Below are positions 26,850 to 37,191 of a DNA stretch of 64,000 nucleotides, one piece after another. The position numbers and the translations under genes are program-made. The stretch spans positions 62,001 through 126,000 of the forward strand of contig JARUHJ010000007.1 of the NCBI GenBank assembly GCA_029667085.1. The letters are read 5' to 3'. The DNA comes from Deltaproteobacteria bacterium IMCC39524. GTDB lineage: Bacteria; Desulfobacterota; Desulfuromonadia; Desulfuromonadales; BM103. Every line of letters begins with the position of its first letter. Positions within the stretch are counted from its first letter, which is position 1. The notes under the pieces were generated by a model that saw nothing but the letters and a program-made list of their open reading frames with translations, was not told where the DNA came from and searched no databases.

Positions 26850-29800
26850 TCAACGCACAGCGGCGCCAAGTTCAACCCTGGCACGGTAGCTCGTTTCCTC
26901 TTCCGGAGCCGCCGTGATGTCCGGTTTCTTAAGGAAGATGCGTTTCGGCTCCAGTTGCCCCTCGTCGATCAGGTATCTCTGTACTGCAAGGGCTCGCGCC
27001 TGGGCGAGTTCGGCGAGATCGTCCGGAGAGACCTCTGTGTGGGTGAAGATCAACTTTTCCATCTCTGCGGGGGGGATCTTTTTGGTTATGCCGATAAAAT
27101 TGCGTGGTTTGGGGAAGTCGGCCTTGCGATAGACCTGCCAGAGGTATTCGTCATATTCTTCAGCAGGCACAACCACATTCTCTTCTGTCCTTCCTTCCTC
27201 GAGTTGATCATTCTTGACCAGGTCCAGGTACTTGAGTCGCTTAACCTGTCTGGTGAGTTGCTCGCTGCGGTAGCCTTCTTCATCGTTTTCCAGATCAACG
27301 AAGCCACTGACCTCGACGTCAATGTTTGGCCGGTCGGCCAGGGCCTGTGCCATGCGCTGCAATTTCTCCATCTCTGCCGAACTGAGTGATGACGAGCCGT
27401 AGGCAAAGCTGATATGGCTGAAGTCTTCTTCGCCGTCACCGAACATGGCTCCGAGCAGGGCGAAGGGCGAGGTTGCTACTTTAACCAACAGATTCTTAAC
27501 GACTGTCCAGATCACACCACCTATGCTGAACTGAGGATCTTCGAGACTTCCGGAGACCGGGATGTCGAGATGAATCTCGCCGTTGCGGTCTTTGAGCAGG
27601 GCCACAGCAAGCTTTACCGGCAGTTCGGTTGAATTCTCACTTTCGATTTCATCACCGAAGCTGAATTGGTCGAGAAAGACCTTGTTTTTGGCCTTGAGTT
27701 GATTGTCCTCAAGATAATATTCAAGAGTCAGGTTGAGCTTGCCCTTTTCAATCAAATAGCCGACATAGTCGCCTGAATAGGGTGACAAGGGGCTGAGTTC
27801 GATGTCATGGAAATTCAGCTTGAGGTCGAGAAAAAGCTTTTCCGCCAACGGGTTGATGACGCCGCTGATCTGTAACGGAGACTGGCTGCGTAACTGCCCT
27901 CTCAGGTCGACCTGGGCGCGTGATTCAGCTTCAGAGCTGACACCTTCGATCCGCCCGCCGAGATCTCGCATATCTGCTGTGAACAGTCGGGAGAGGTGAC
28001 GGTCGGTGAAATCGACATGACCTCCCTGCAGGGTGATGGTGTTGATATTTATGACCGGAGGTGTTGTCGTCTCAGACTCCTCCACGGGGGAGCTCTCCTG
28101 TTTTTGTTCCCCTCTGTCCTCGAGTTCTTCCTTTTTGCTAAAGGCTTCAGCCATGTTGAGACGGGCCTCTTCATCGATCAGTACTTTGGCAAAATAATCA
28201 CTGAGGGTGATTGATTCGATTTCTAGATTTAAAGGCTCCATTCCTCCTTCTATGCCGGCAACCTGCAGACTGTTCCATTTTAAAAGGTCCTCTTGGTGCA
28301 GATTGTCGATCAGGTGGAATCGGCTGACACCGATATCGCCACTGAAGGTGAGCTGCCGCGTGTCAGAGCCCGCTGTGACGTTCGTTTGCAGCTTGGTGTT
28401 GAGGTAGCCATCAGTGAGAACCAGATTGAGATGTTCTTCTATATAGGGAGACAAGCTGGCCAGTGGGATGCGTTTTAGGAGCGAACTCATGCTGATCGAC
28501 TGGTCGGCAAGTGAAGCCTTCCCTTTGATGTCGATCTCTCCTTTGCCCTGAAAGAGTGCGCTTAAAGTGAACGGGCTCTCGACTTTTTCAGGTGCGGCCA
28601 GGTTGTTGAAGATCAGGTTTATGGCGCTGGCGTTCAAATTGGTTGCTGTTGTCGGCAGCTTGTCAATGATGTCAATTTCCAGATTCTTGATGGCAAGAGT
28701 GCCGATACGATAGCTGAAAACAGGTCCTTCAGGTGTAACCTCAGGAGCCGGCTGCTCTTCCCGGGTCTCGGTGAGTTTGGCAAGAATCGGGAAGTTGTTT
28801 GAGAGAATAGTCCAGTGCCCCTCGGCGGTTCGGGAGAAATTAATCCGACTGTCTGTGTATTCTGCAGAGTCGATTTCCAGTCGGTTTCTGGCAAGGTCAA
28901 AAGAAATGTTCGATATGTTGTTTTCCTTGAGTCTAATGCCTTCATCTGCGTTGAAGGCCATATAAGCATCGCGGATTTTGAATTGCCCATGGCTCAAAAG
29001 GAATGGCTGCTCCGGGTTGCTCGCAAGGTTGGCGCGAAAATCGATTTTACCTTCTATGGGGACTGAATAAAATCCCACGTAATAGGGTTCATAGGCAGCC
29101 GTATCGATGTTTCTCAGATCGGTGTCCAGGACTATGGTGAATGGGCTGAGTGAGAAAAGCCCCTTGACCGAGGCCCTTTCGCCACGATCTGTCTCCAGAA
29201 TCAGCTTGAGGGGGCTGGACTGCTTGCCGTCAAGGGTGAAATTCCTGACGTCAATATTGATCTCCCGGGCGATGGTGCTAAATCCACCGCTGGCCATTTC
29301 ATCGGTGAAGAAGAGAACACCATCGCGGACTTCTATGGCGTCGATCTTTAAATCGAAGGGGTTCGATAGTTCCTCGGTGTTTTCCTCGACGGGGTCACTT
29401 GTTTGCGTCGACGCCATACGGGCATGGTTCCATTGTCCCTGGAGGTCACGCTTGAGCTGAACTTCAAGGTTGTAAATACGTAAGGCCGAGAGGTGGAGGT
29501 CCTTTTCTAATGGTTTTGACGGGGCTATTTCAACCTGCAGCAATGGCAGGAAAAAGAGTTGCTCCTGCAAGCTGTCATGGATGTTAAGGGACGCCAGATT
29601 GAGCTTTCCGCTTAACTCGAATTCACCTCCGGTTTCCGGCAAGAGGCGATAGAGCAGGTCAAGATTGAGGCTGAGCTTGCCGCTAAGGATCTCGACCGGA
29701 AGTTCGAATGGCACATAGCCGAGATAAAAGGGCAGGTCGATGTCGTCAAGTTCGAGTTTAAACTGCATCTCCTGAACATCGCTAAAAGGTTTCACTTCCC

Positions 29801-30419
29801 CCGCGAGATTGATTTCTGAATCATTGATTTCTGCTTTGAAGAGAGGTTGGGCGGGATTCTCAACCATATATGGCAGGTTGCCGATTGAGGGCAGCACCAG
29901 TTGCAGATTACGCACGGTGTGCTGTACTGCTTCATCCAGACTGTTGTCGAGCAGGTCTATCCGGCCATGGTGGATGGACAGGTTGTTCAGGGAGAAACGG
30001 CTCGGTTCGTCGAGGGTTGTGTGCTCAGGTTCATCTGGTTTCTCCGGGAGCAGGTCGCTGAAGTTGAAGCGTTCGGCCGGTTGCCTTTCCAGGTGAACAT
30101 AAGGTTTTTCTATGTGTAATTCGTCGATCACCGCTGCGCGATGATAAAGCGAAGCGGCGCTTAAAGAAACTCGCAGTAAATCCCAGGAGACGAAAGTTTT
30201 TTCCTGATCAGTTTCACTGAGCTGGAGTTGCTTGATCGTCACACTGAGGTTGAACGGGTTGATGCTGATCGATTCAATTTTGAGCGCTCTGCCTGTGTTT
30301 TCTGCGACCCAAAGACTGGCACGGCTATTGATAATCCCCGGCAGGATCAAGGTGATGAAGACCAGGGTAAGCAGGCACAGGCTTACGCCAATCAGAAGAG
30401 TTTTTTTCCAGAGCGACAT
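26850..30419 (-). CDS. large AsmA-like DUF748 envelope protein
   Basis: 1189 aa. One N-terminal membrane helix (residues about 5-28) then a long repetitive beta-rich region typical of AsmA/DUF748 proteins, which are thought to bridge the inner membrane and the periplasm and move lipids. A low-complexity acid/Ser segment lies near residue 760. The C-terminal part (about 1040-1180) resembles an OmpA-like/peptidoglycan-associated fold (SSLSSAEMEKLQRMAQAL, VSGFVD). Function is inferred from the family. Alone in its transcription unit or linked to the downstream DUF4359-like gene, 190 nt away. Confidence 0.85.
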   Translation of the reverse strand: MSLWKKTLLIGVSLCLLTLVFITLILPGIINSRASLWVAENTGRALKIESISINPFNLSVTIKQLQLSETDQEKTFVSWDLLRVSLSAASLYHRAAVIDELHIEKPYVHLERQPAERFNFSDLLPEKPDEPEHTTLDEPSRFSLNNLSIHHGRIDLLDNSLDEAVQHTVRNLQLVLPSIGNLPYMVENPAQPLFKAEINDSEINLAGEVKPFSDVQEMQFKLELDDIDLPFYLGYVPFELPVEILSGKLSLNLDLLYRLLPETGGEFELSGKLNLASLNIHDSLQEQLFFLPLLQVEIAPSKPLEKDLHLSALRIYNLEVQLKRDLQGQWNHARMASTQTSDPVEENTEELSNPFDLKIDAIEVRDGVLFFTDEMASGGFSTIAREINIDVRNFTLDGKQSSPLKLILETDRGERASVKGLFSLSPFTIVLDTDLRNIDTAAYEPYYVGFYSVPIEGKIDFRANLASNPEQPFLLSHGQFKIRDAYMAFNADEGIRLKENNISNISFDLARNRLEIDSAEYTDSRINFSRTAEGHWTILSNNFPILAKLTETREEQPAPEVTPEGPVFSYRIGTLAIKNLEIDIIDKLPTTATNLNASAINLIFNNLAAPEKVESPFTLSALFQGKGEIDIKGKASLADQSISMSSLLKRIPLASLSPYIEEHLNLVLTDGYLNTKLQTNVTAGSDTRQLTFSGDIGVSRFHLIDNLHQEDLLKWNSLQVAGIEGGMEPLNLEIESITLSDYFAKVLIDEEARLNMAEAFSKKEELEDRGEQKQESSPVEESETTTPPVININTITLQGGHVDFTDRHLSRLFTADMRDLGGRIEGVSSEAESRAQVDLRGQLRSQSPLQISGVINPLAEKLFLDLKLNFHDIELSPLSPYSGDYVGYLIEKGKLNLTLEYYLEDNQLKAKNKVFLDQFSFGDEIESENSTELPVKLAVALLKDRNGEIHLDIPVSGSLEDPQFSIGGVIWTVVKNLLVKVATSPFALLGAMFGDGEEDFSHISFAYGSSSLSSAEMEKLQRMAQALADRPNIDVEVSGFVDLENDEEGYRSEQLTRQVKRLKYLDLVKNDQLEEGRTEENVVVPAEEYDEYLWQVYRKADFPKPRNFIGITKKIPPAEMEKLIFTHTEVSPDDLAELAQARALAVQRYLIDEGQLEPKRIFLKKPDITAAPEEETSYRARVELGAAVR

Positions 30420-30722
30420 GAGGAGGCATCCTTGCTGGCAAAGTAGCTTTTACAGACACCCTTAATGACAGATATGTCGAAAGGCAGGGGGCATCTCTCA
30501 AACTAAAGGCTAGCACGTAAGTGGCGGGGTGCAACGAAGGTCTCTGAAATTATTAGTGGTTGTGCAGAACATCCCGGTCTTTGCTGCGCAGGGTTCGTTG
30601 TGCGTGGGGAAATGTATCGTAGCTTCTGTGATTGATTGCGGTGAAACTGTCAGGTTCGCTTGGCGAAAGTGAATTTTGCCGTCCTTACTCATCAAGCCGC
30701 AGGAGCAATCAGAAAAGGCTTG
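30420..30722. other. divergent intergenic region between DUF748 and tetR
   Basis: About 300 bp without a supported gene. It carries the promoter of the DUF748 gene on the minus strand and leads into the efflux-operon promoter on the plus strand. Confidence 0.5.
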
Positions 30723-30752
30723 ACATGATTCAAACGTACGTTTAAATCATGT
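30720..30752 (+). promoter_or_regulatory. TetR-type operator inside the efflux operon promoter
   Basis: 30723-30752 is a 30-bp palindrome with one mismatched pair, centred on the perfect core AAACGTACGTTT (30732-30743). A consensus -35 TTGACA (30720-30725) overlaps its left edge, and a weak -10 (TAAATC, 30743-30748) lies 17 nt further. A bound repressor would cover the spacer. It lies 50 nt upstream of the tetR ATG. Confidence 0.75.
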
Positions 30753-30801
30753 GTATGATCGAATCAATCCTTTCCCTTTTTCATGGAGACCTTGTCCTCA
30801 G

Positions 30802-31437
30802 ATGAGTCAAGCCGATACCAAGCAGAGGATTCTTGACGCTGCAGAGCATTTTTTTGCCCGCGATGGCTACCATGCCACCTCCCTGCGTAGCATTACCACC
30901 GAGGCTGAAGCCAACCTGGCCGCGGTCAATTACCACTTTGGGAGTAAAGAGTCTCTACTCGAAGCTATTATCGATCGTCGACTGCGGCCCCTCAACCAGA
31001 TTCGCCATAGTCAGCTCGAAGCTCTGCTGCAGAAAACAGAAGAAGCCGGAACACTCCCTTGCTGCCGTGACGTCTTGCGAACCTTCGTCGAACCAACGCT
31101 CCGTTTACGTAAGCAGGGGTCGGGCGCAGAGAATTTTGTCGCTCTTGTCGGCAGAACCCTTGCTGAACCACAGGGGATTGCCATGTCAATCTTCATGCGG
31201 CACATGGAACCGCTGATGCTCCGTTTATTCCAGGCGCTGAGTCTTTCTCTTCCCGGCCTGTCGCGACAGGTCCTCTTCTGGCGGGTTCACTTTGTGTTGG
31301 GTTCCCTGAGCCACGTGATGCGCTGTCATGAACGCCATTCCATTGTTCCAGAAGATGTCAGTATCGATATGAGTGTTGAAGAGGAAGTGGAACTGTTTCT
31401 TGATTTTGCGGCAGCAGGCATGGAGGGGACTCAATAA
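30802..31437 (+). CDS. TetR/AcrR-family repressor of the efflux operon
   Basis: 211 aa. The N-terminal helix-turn-helix is ILDAAEHFFARDGYHATSLR...ANLAAVNYHFGSKESLL, typical of TetR. The C-terminal ligand domain resembles the CecR/DUF1956 group (FVALVGRTLAEP, HVMRCHE). It starts the operon and sits next to a 30-bp palindrome, so autorepression relieved by a drug or metabolite is likely. ATG 30802 is preferred; a GTG at 30751 would place the start inside the operator. Its stop overlaps the next ATG by 1 nt. Confidence 0.93.
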   Translation: MSQADTKQRILDAAEHFFARDGYHATSLRSITTEAEANLAAVNYHFGSKESLLEAIIDRRLRPLNQIRHSQLEALLQKTEEAGTLPCCRDVLRTFVEPTLRLRKQGSGAENFVALVGRTLAEPQGIAMSIFMRHMEPLMLRLFQALSLSLPGLSRQVLFWRVHFVLGSLSHVMRCHERHSIVPEDVSIDMSVEEEVELFLDFAAAGMEGTQ

Positions 31438-32852
31438 TGAACCGTGTCAGTGCTCTAATCATGATGCTGCTCCTGGCTGGCTGCTCCCTGCATAAACCGA
31501 CAGAAGTCAGGCTGTCAGTGGAGCTCCCGCAAGAGTTCCTCGAGCAACAAGTGACAGGTGAGGCCAGGCCGCTTGCTGGGCAGTGGTGGCTGGCTTTCGA
31601 GGATGAACAGCTCAATCAGTTAATGACAGAGCTTTTTAAACAGAACCTGGAACTGACGCAGGCGGTGGCGCGCCTCGAACAAGTTGAAGCCCTGGCACGG
31701 ATCACCCGCAGTGCAGAGTCTCCGTTTCTCTCTGGCGGGGGGAATGTGGGTCGCTCAAGCCAGCCCGGCCTCTCGGATGATTTAATCGGCAACAATCAAC
31801 AGCTGTCTCTGGCGGCAGGGTACGAGCTTGATCTCTGGGGCAAGCTGTCGGCGCAGAGCAGGGCTGCCGAGTTAGACCTCTCTGCCAGCCGCCAGGACAT
31901 GCAGACCCTTTATCTGGGACTGTCAGCACGACTGGCTGACCTCTACTTCCTTGCCATTGAACAGCGCGCACAGTTGGCGCTGACCGACCAGTCCATTGCC
32001 TCTTTTGCAGAGACTTTGTTGCGTGTCGAAAACCGCTATAACCTGGGACTGGTTCCCGCTGTCGATATGTACCAGGCTCGTCAGAGCCTGGCCGGAGCAC
32101 AGGCTGCGCGATATCTTTTTGAAGCGTCCTTGGGCCAAGTCGAGCATGCCATAGCTGTTCTGATAGGGCGATATCCTGAGAGCAGTCCCGGTGGCAGTCT
32201 TGAGCAATTACCCGGAGCCCCCGATCTTTTTGATGCCGGTATCCCTGCTGAGCTGATCAGTCAGCGGCCTGACCTGCAGGCGGCTTTGCAGCGTGTTGAA
32301 GCCGCTGATTACCGCGTAGCTGCGGCTATTGCCGATCGCTTCCCGTCGATCAGCCTTTCTGGCGGCTATGGTTCTCTGCGTCAGGATGTGACTGCAGGGC
32401 TGATCAAAGGCGAGTTCTGGAGCCTGCTTGGCAACCTGGCCATGCCACTCGTTGATGGTGGCCGACGACGTGCCGAGGTCGACAGAAAAGAGGCGGCCTT
32501 GCGGGAAGCCGTTGCGAATTATCAGCAAAAAGTTTTGACCGCTTTTCAGGAAGTCGAAGACGCTTTGGTCAATAACTATGCAACGGAACAACGCGTCGAA
32601 CGGCTTGCTGAAACCGCACAGGCAACCGGAGCAACCTTGAGGTTGTCAACGGACCGTTATCTCGCCGGCCTGGTGGACTATCTCCCTGTATTGACAGCCC
32701 AGCGTACTGACTTTGATGTCAGCAGTCGACTGCTTGCTGCGCGGCGCCAATTGCTTGCTGAGCGAATCAGTCTGGCAAGAGCGCTGGGTGGCGACTGGAT
32801 GAGGGACCAAATGAATTCACGTTTGCAGATTGAAGAGGATAAGAAACAATGA
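31437..32852 (+). CDS. outer-membrane efflux lipoprotein (TolC/OprM-NodT type)
   Basis: 471 aa. Lipobox MMLLLAGCS gives a lipidated Cys at residue 16. Two OEP repeats follow (about 45-235 and 255-460), with typical segments GYELDLWGKLSAQSRAAELD and RPDLQAALQRVEAADYRVAA. It forms the trimeric exit duct for the RND pump downstream. Start codon overlaps the tetR stop (TAATG), and its stop overlaps the adaptor ATG, so the four genes are tightly coupled. Confidence 0.94.
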   Translation: MNRVSALIMMLLLAGCSLHKPTEVRLSVELPQEFLEQQVTGEARPLAGQWWLAFEDEQLNQLMTELFKQNLELTQAVARLEQVEALARITRSAESPFLSGGGNVGRSSQPGLSDDLIGNNQQLSLAAGYELDLWGKLSAQSRAAELDLSASRQDMQTLYLGLSARLADLYFLAIEQRAQLALTDQSIASFAETLLRVENRYNLGLVPAVDMYQARQSLAGAQAARYLFEASLGQVEHAIAVLIGRYPESSPGGSLEQLPGAPDLFDAGIPAELISQRPDLQAALQRVEAADYRVAAAIADRFPSISLSGGYGSLRQDVTAGLIKGEFWSLLGNLAMPLVDGGRRRAEVDRKEAALREAVANYQQKVLTAFQEVEDALVNNYATEQRVERLAETAQATGATLRLSTDRYLAGLVDYLPVLTAQRTDFDVSSRLLAARRQLLAERISLARALGGDWMRDQMNSRLQIEEDKKQ

Positions 32853-34021
32853 AGATGAAGCGAGCTCTACTACCTTTCCTGGTGATCGTGATTGCCCTGG
32901 TGTTGACCTTCGTTCTGGTCAAGTCGCGCAAGACTCCCAAGCCTCATGAGACGCCTCATCTCGGGCCTCTGGTTGAAATTGGAGTGCTGACTAAAGCCAA
33001 CCGCCAGATCCTGGTCAGCGGCACCGGCAGTGCCCAGTCGCGCTATGAAGTCAGTATTACGCCACAGGTTAAAGGTCGGGTCAGCGAGCTTTCACCGCAG
33101 ATGGTTGCTGGCGGAACCTTTCAAAAAGATGAATTGCTGTTCGCCATCGAAGACCTTGACTACCAGCTGGCGATCGCTCACGCACAAGCCACTCTGGCCC
33201 AGGCAGAGTTGGAACTCTTGCGCAACGAGAACCTGGCTGACCTGGCCCGGAAGGAATGGCATTCACTGAACAGTGAGAGCGATTTAGAGCCAAACCCCTT
33301 GGTTGTCTATGAACCCCAGTTGAAAAGTGCCCGGGCTCTGCGCGATGCCGCTCAGGCGAATGTCAAACAGGCCGAACTTAATCTGCAGCGGACCAGGATC
33401 TATGCTCCCTTTGATTGTTACGTGCGCAGCGAGCAGCTCGAGATAGGGCAGTTTCTCATTGCGGGAGCACCGGTGGCGACTGTGGCAGGGATAGACCAGA
33501 TAGAAATTGTTGTGCCGGTTTCTCTCGATGAAATTGTCTGGTTACAAGTGCCGCGCAAAGGAACAAAGCAGAGAGGCTCTCTCGCGAAGGTTGAGTTGCA
33601 ATCAGGTGGCAGGACATTCCACTGGCAGGGAGAGCTTACCCGATCATTGGGAGAAATTGACCCGCGCAACCGGATGGCGCGCGTCGTCGTCACTGTGAAT
33701 GATCCTTTCACCGAGGATACAGAGAAAGCGAATCTACTGAATGATCTTCTGCCGGGCATGTTCGTTAATGTGCAACTTTTGGGAGAGGAGCTCCCTGATG
33801 TCATTTCCGTGCCGCGCGGTGCCCTACACGATAACGACACCATATGGGTGATTGATGACGAAAATCGGTTGCATATCCGTGAGGTTGATATCCTGCGTCG
33901 GGAACGTGATGAAGTTTTGATTCGTTCCGGATTGGATGCGAATGAAAAGATCGTTCTGACCAACCTTTCCGGAGCCGCTGAAGGGATGCTGCTGAGACCG
34001 AAAATGCGGGAGACCAACTAA
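32849..34021 (+). CDS. RND efflux periplasmic adaptor (HlyD/AcrA family)
   Basis: 390 aa. N-terminal membrane anchor (residues about 5-25), split lipoyl/barrel-sandwich halves around a helical hairpin (QLAIAHAQATLAQAELELL), beta-barrel and membrane-proximal domain. The lipoyl halves show VSITPQVKGRVSEL and RIYAPFDCYVRSEQLEIGQFL. It links pump and outer-membrane duct. ATGA overlap with the upstream gene and TAATG overlap with the pump gene. Confidence 0.94.
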   Translation: MKMKRALLPFLVIVIALVLTFVLVKSRKTPKPHETPHLGPLVEIGVLTKANRQILVSGTGSAQSRYEVSITPQVKGRVSELSPQMVAGGTFQKDELLFAIEDLDYQLAIAHAQATLAQAELELLRNENLADLARKEWHSLNSESDLEPNPLVVYEPQLKSARALRDAAQANVKQAELNLQRTRIYAPFDCYVRSEQLEIGQFLIAGAPVATVAGIDQIEIVVPVSLDEIVWLQVPRKGTKQRGSLAKVELQSGGRTFHWQGELTRSLGEIDPRNRMARVVVTVNDPFTEDTEKANLLNDLLPGMFVNVQLLGEELPDVISVPRGALHDNDTIWVIDDENRLHIREVDILRRERDEVLIRSGLDANEKIVLTNLSGAAEGMLLRPKMRETN

Positions 34022-37000
34022 TGAACGGGGCTATTCGCTGGATGGCGGAGAATCACGTTGCTGCCAATCTGTTGATGCTGGTGCTGATCGTTGGCGGCGT
34101 GATCATGGGCTTCAGCATCAAACAGGAAGTCTTCCCGGATATCACCCTTGATCGGATTCAGGTTAGCGTGGCTTATCCTGGCGCTGGTCCGGAAGAGGTC
34201 GAAGAGGGTGTCATCTTCAAGGTCGAGGAAAACCTGACCGGGGTTGACGGTATCAAACAGGTTAAATCCGTTGCGGCTGAAGGTTACGGGAGTGTTATTG
34301 CGGAAGTTACAACTGACGCTGACATAGATCTGGTCCTGCAAGATATTAAGAGCGAGGTGGATCGTATTACCACCTTTCCGAAGGATGCGGAACAACCGGT
34401 GGTCAGTAAAATTCTCAACCGCCGTGAAGTCATCTCCGTGGTTGTCTTCGGTGCTCTGCCGGAGCGCAGCTTACGCGAGTTGGCAGAGCAGGTTCGAGAC
34501 GAACTGCTACTGGAACCCGGCATCACCCAGGTCGATTTGAGTGGTGTGCGACCCTACGAAATTTCCATTGAGATCAGCGAGGATAACCTGCGCCGCTACG
34601 GCTTAACCTTTGATCAGGTGGCGCAAAGGGTTCGTCAGGCGTCTCTCGATCTTCCCGGTGGAACCATCAAGGCCGACTCGGGCGAAGTCCTTATCCGGAC
34701 CAAGGAGCGCCGCTATGTGGGGCATGAGTACGCCCGTATCGTTGTTTTAACAACGGTCGATGGTACAGAAGTCAGCCTCGGTGACATTGCAACCATTCAG
34801 GATGGGTTCGAGGAGACCGATCAGTTCGGGCTCTTTGATGGCCAACCTGCAGCCATGGTCAAGGTTTATCGGGTCGGTGATCAGAAGCCCACGGAAATAT
34901 CCGATACGGTCAAAAAGTTTGTCGAGGCGAAGCGCAGGCAACTTCCCGAATCGGTCGACCTTGCGACCTGGAACGATAATTCTGAGCTTTTCAAAAGCCG
35001 CAAAGACCTGCTGATCAGGAATGCTTTGATCGGTCTGGTCCTGGTGTTTGTTACCCTCGGCCTGTTCCTTGAGATTCGTCTGGCACTCTGGGTCATGCTT
35101 GGCATCCCCATCTCTTTCTGCGGCGCCCTGCTCTTTATGCCCGCCATCGACGTATCGATTAACATGATCTCGCTCTTCGCATTTATCATGGCGCTCGGCA
35201 TCGTGGTCGATGATGCCATTGTCGTCGGAGAAAACATTTACGAGCATCGACAGTCCGGCAAAACTTATCTGCAGGCGGCCGTTGATGGCACGATCGAGGT
35301 TGCTCAGCCGGTTATCTTTGCCATTCTAACTTCGGTGACAGCCTTTTTGCCCCTGCTCTTCACGACCGGCATCATGGGCAAATTCATCATGGTCATTCCG
35401 GCGATCGTTATTACGATTCTGCTGGTCTCTCTTGTCGAAGGTCTATTCATTTTGCCAGCGCACCTGGCGTTTGGCAAACCTCGTCAGGACACGGGTGGTT
35501 TCCTGGGCTGGCTGGATAAAAACCGCAAACGGTTTGGTCAGGCACTGCAGAAATTCATCGAGGGCCCCTATCGGAAGACTCTCGCGCTTTGTCTGGAATA
35601 CCGCTACACGACGATTGCCGCTGCCTGTGCGGTTTTGCTGATGGCCGGGGTCGGTCTGGTCGGTGGTGGTATTGTCAAGTTCCGCTTTATGCCCGAGGTC
35701 GATGGTGATGTTATTCAGGTTGCTCTTGAGTTGGCACCGGGGAGTTCTGTGGAATTGACAACCCGGATTCAGGAGCAGATCGTTAATGCCGGCATGGACG
35801 TGATTGCCGACTACGATAAGGATCGCCCGGCGTCTGATTCAGTGATGCGTCACGTCTATGCGTCGGTTGGTTCAGCGACAACGGACAGGGGCCCTGGCGG
35901 CGCAAGTTCCAGTGCCGGTGGGAACTTGGCCACGATTTCCATGTTTCTGACTCCGAGTGAGCGGCGGGGAGTGCCGGCTACGGAAATCTCAAATCGCTGG
36001 CGCGAACGGGTGGGAGAGATCGCCTCGGTTGAAAAGCTGACGTTTGTTTCGAACTTGATTCATCTCGGTGCCAATATCGATATTCAACTGGCTCATGAGG
36101 ACTTTACCGTTTTGGATGAGGCGGCCGAACGTCTCAAAGAACTCATTGCTACATATCCCGGGACGGGAGATATCACAGACAATTACACTCTGGGCAAACG
36201 GGAGGTGAAAGTTCGCCTGAAGGCAGAAGCCCGCACCCTCGGGATTACGGAAGAGAACCTTGGTCGACAGTTGCGTGGTGCTTTTTATGGTTCTGAGGCT
36301 TTGCGATTACAGCGTGGTCGCAATGAAGTCAAGGTTCTGGTTCGCTACCCGGAAGAGAGCCGGAGGCGGTTCTGGGATCTGGAAACCATGCGCATCCGGG
36401 TGCCGAATGGTGGCGAGATCCCTCTGGATCGGGCGGCGACCCTGGTTGAGAGTCGCGGTTTCAGCAAAATCAACCGCAGCGATCGGAAGCGCGTGATCAA
36501 TGTTACGGCGACAGTCGACAGCCATACTGCCAACGCCGAAGAGGTTGTCGCTGCAATTAAAGCAACTGACTTGCCGAAATTGATGGCCGACTACCCCGGG
36601 TTGAGCTACGACATGGAAGGTGAAGACAAGAACCGTAGAGAGTCGATGGAGAGTATGTTCAAAGGTTTTAAACTGGTGTTGATTGTCATCTTTGCTTTGC
36701 TTGCGATTCCTTTTCGCAGCTACTCTCAGCCGCTGCTGATTATGGTTGCGATTCCGTTCGGGATTGTCGGCGCGATTCTTGGGCATTTTATTATGGGCTA
36801 CGACCTGAGTATCCTGAGCATGTTTGGCATCGTTGCCCTGACCGGCGTGGTGGTCAATGATTCATTGCTGTTGATTGACTACATCAACCGTGTTCGCCGT
36901 AAGGGGACGTCTTTGATGGATGCGGTTATGGAGGCAGGGCAAAGACGTTTCCGACCGATTTTACTGACCTCTCTGACGACATTTTTCGGTCTCATGCCGA

Positions 37001-37191
37001 TGATTCTGGAAACCAGTGTCCAGGCCCAGTTCCTGGTTCCTATGGCGATCAGCCTGGCCTTCGGAATCCTCTTTGCGACGGGGATCACCCTTTTGTTGAT
37101 TCCTTCTCTTTATCTGGCACTGGAAGATGTCCGTCAAATCTTCGGTTTGAAGCACTTTCATGCCGATCACAGTTCTGGTTCAAAAGGCTAG
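34021..37191 (+). CDS. RND-family efflux pump (AcrB/MexF-like)
   Basis: 1056 aa, full length. Two six-helix membrane bundles plus two large periplasmic loops. The proton-relay pair Asp-Asp is present in TM4 (LGIVVDDAIVVGENIYEH), and TM10-12 carry GVVVNDSLLLIDYINR. The sequence group resembles the MMPL/AcrB members paired with NodT-type lipoproteins. Substrate is unknown; drug, dye, lipid or solvent are all possible. It is the last gene of the operon and ends in a hairpin. Confidence 0.95.
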   Translation: MNGAIRWMAENHVAANLLMLVLIVGGVIMGFSIKQEVFPDITLDRIQVSVAYPGAGPEEVEEGVIFKVEENLTGVDGIKQVKSVAAEGYGSVIAEVTTDADIDLVLQDIKSEVDRITTFPKDAEQPVVSKILNRREVISVVVFGALPERSLRELAEQVRDELLLEPGITQVDLSGVRPYEISIEISEDNLRRYGLTFDQVAQRVRQASLDLPGGTIKADSGEVLIRTKERRYVGHEYARIVVLTTVDGTEVSLGDIATIQDGFEETDQFGLFDGQPAAMVKVYRVGDQKPTEISDTVKKFVEAKRRQLPESVDLATWNDNSELFKSRKDLLIRNALIGLVLVFVTLGLFLEIRLALWVMLGIPISFCGALLFMPAIDVSINMISLFAFIMALGIVVDDAIVVGENIYEHRQSGKTYLQAAVDGTIEVAQPVIFAILTSVTAFLPLLFTTGIMGKFIMVIPAIVITILLVSLVEGLFILPAHLAFGKPRQDTGGFLGWLDKNRKRFGQALQKFIEGPYRKTLALCLEYRYTTIAAACAVLLMAGVGLVGGGIVKFRFMPEVDGDVIQVALELAPGSSVELTTRIQEQIVNAGMDVIADYDKDRPASDSVMRHVYASVGSATTDRGPGGASSSAGGNLATISMFLTPSERRGVPATEISNRWRERVGEIASVEKLTFVSNLIHLGANIDIQLAHEDFTVLDEAAERLKELIATYPGTGDITDNYTLGKREVKVRLKAEARTLGITEENLGRQLRGAFYGSEALRLQRGRNEVKVLVRYPEESRRRFWDLETMRIRVPNGGEIPLDRAATLVESRGFSKINRSDRKRVINVTATVDSHTANAEEVVAAIKATDLPKLMADYPGLSYDMEGEDKNRRESMESMFKGFKLVLIVIFALLAIPFRSYSQPLLIMVAIPFGIVGAILGHFIMGYDLSILSMFGIVALTGVVVNDSLLLIDYINRVRRKGTSLMDAVMEAGQRRFRPILLTSLTTFFGLMPMILETSVQAQFLVPMAISLAFGILFATGITLLLIPSLYLALEDVRQIFGLKHFHADHSSGSKG

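Noticed and set aside
26665-26853. 62-codon frame between the DUF748 and DUF4359-like genes
   Set aside because: No clear ribosome site, biased composition and no similarity known to me.
30510-30695. 61-codon frame in the tetR/DUF748 gap
   Set aside because: No ribosome site or family support.
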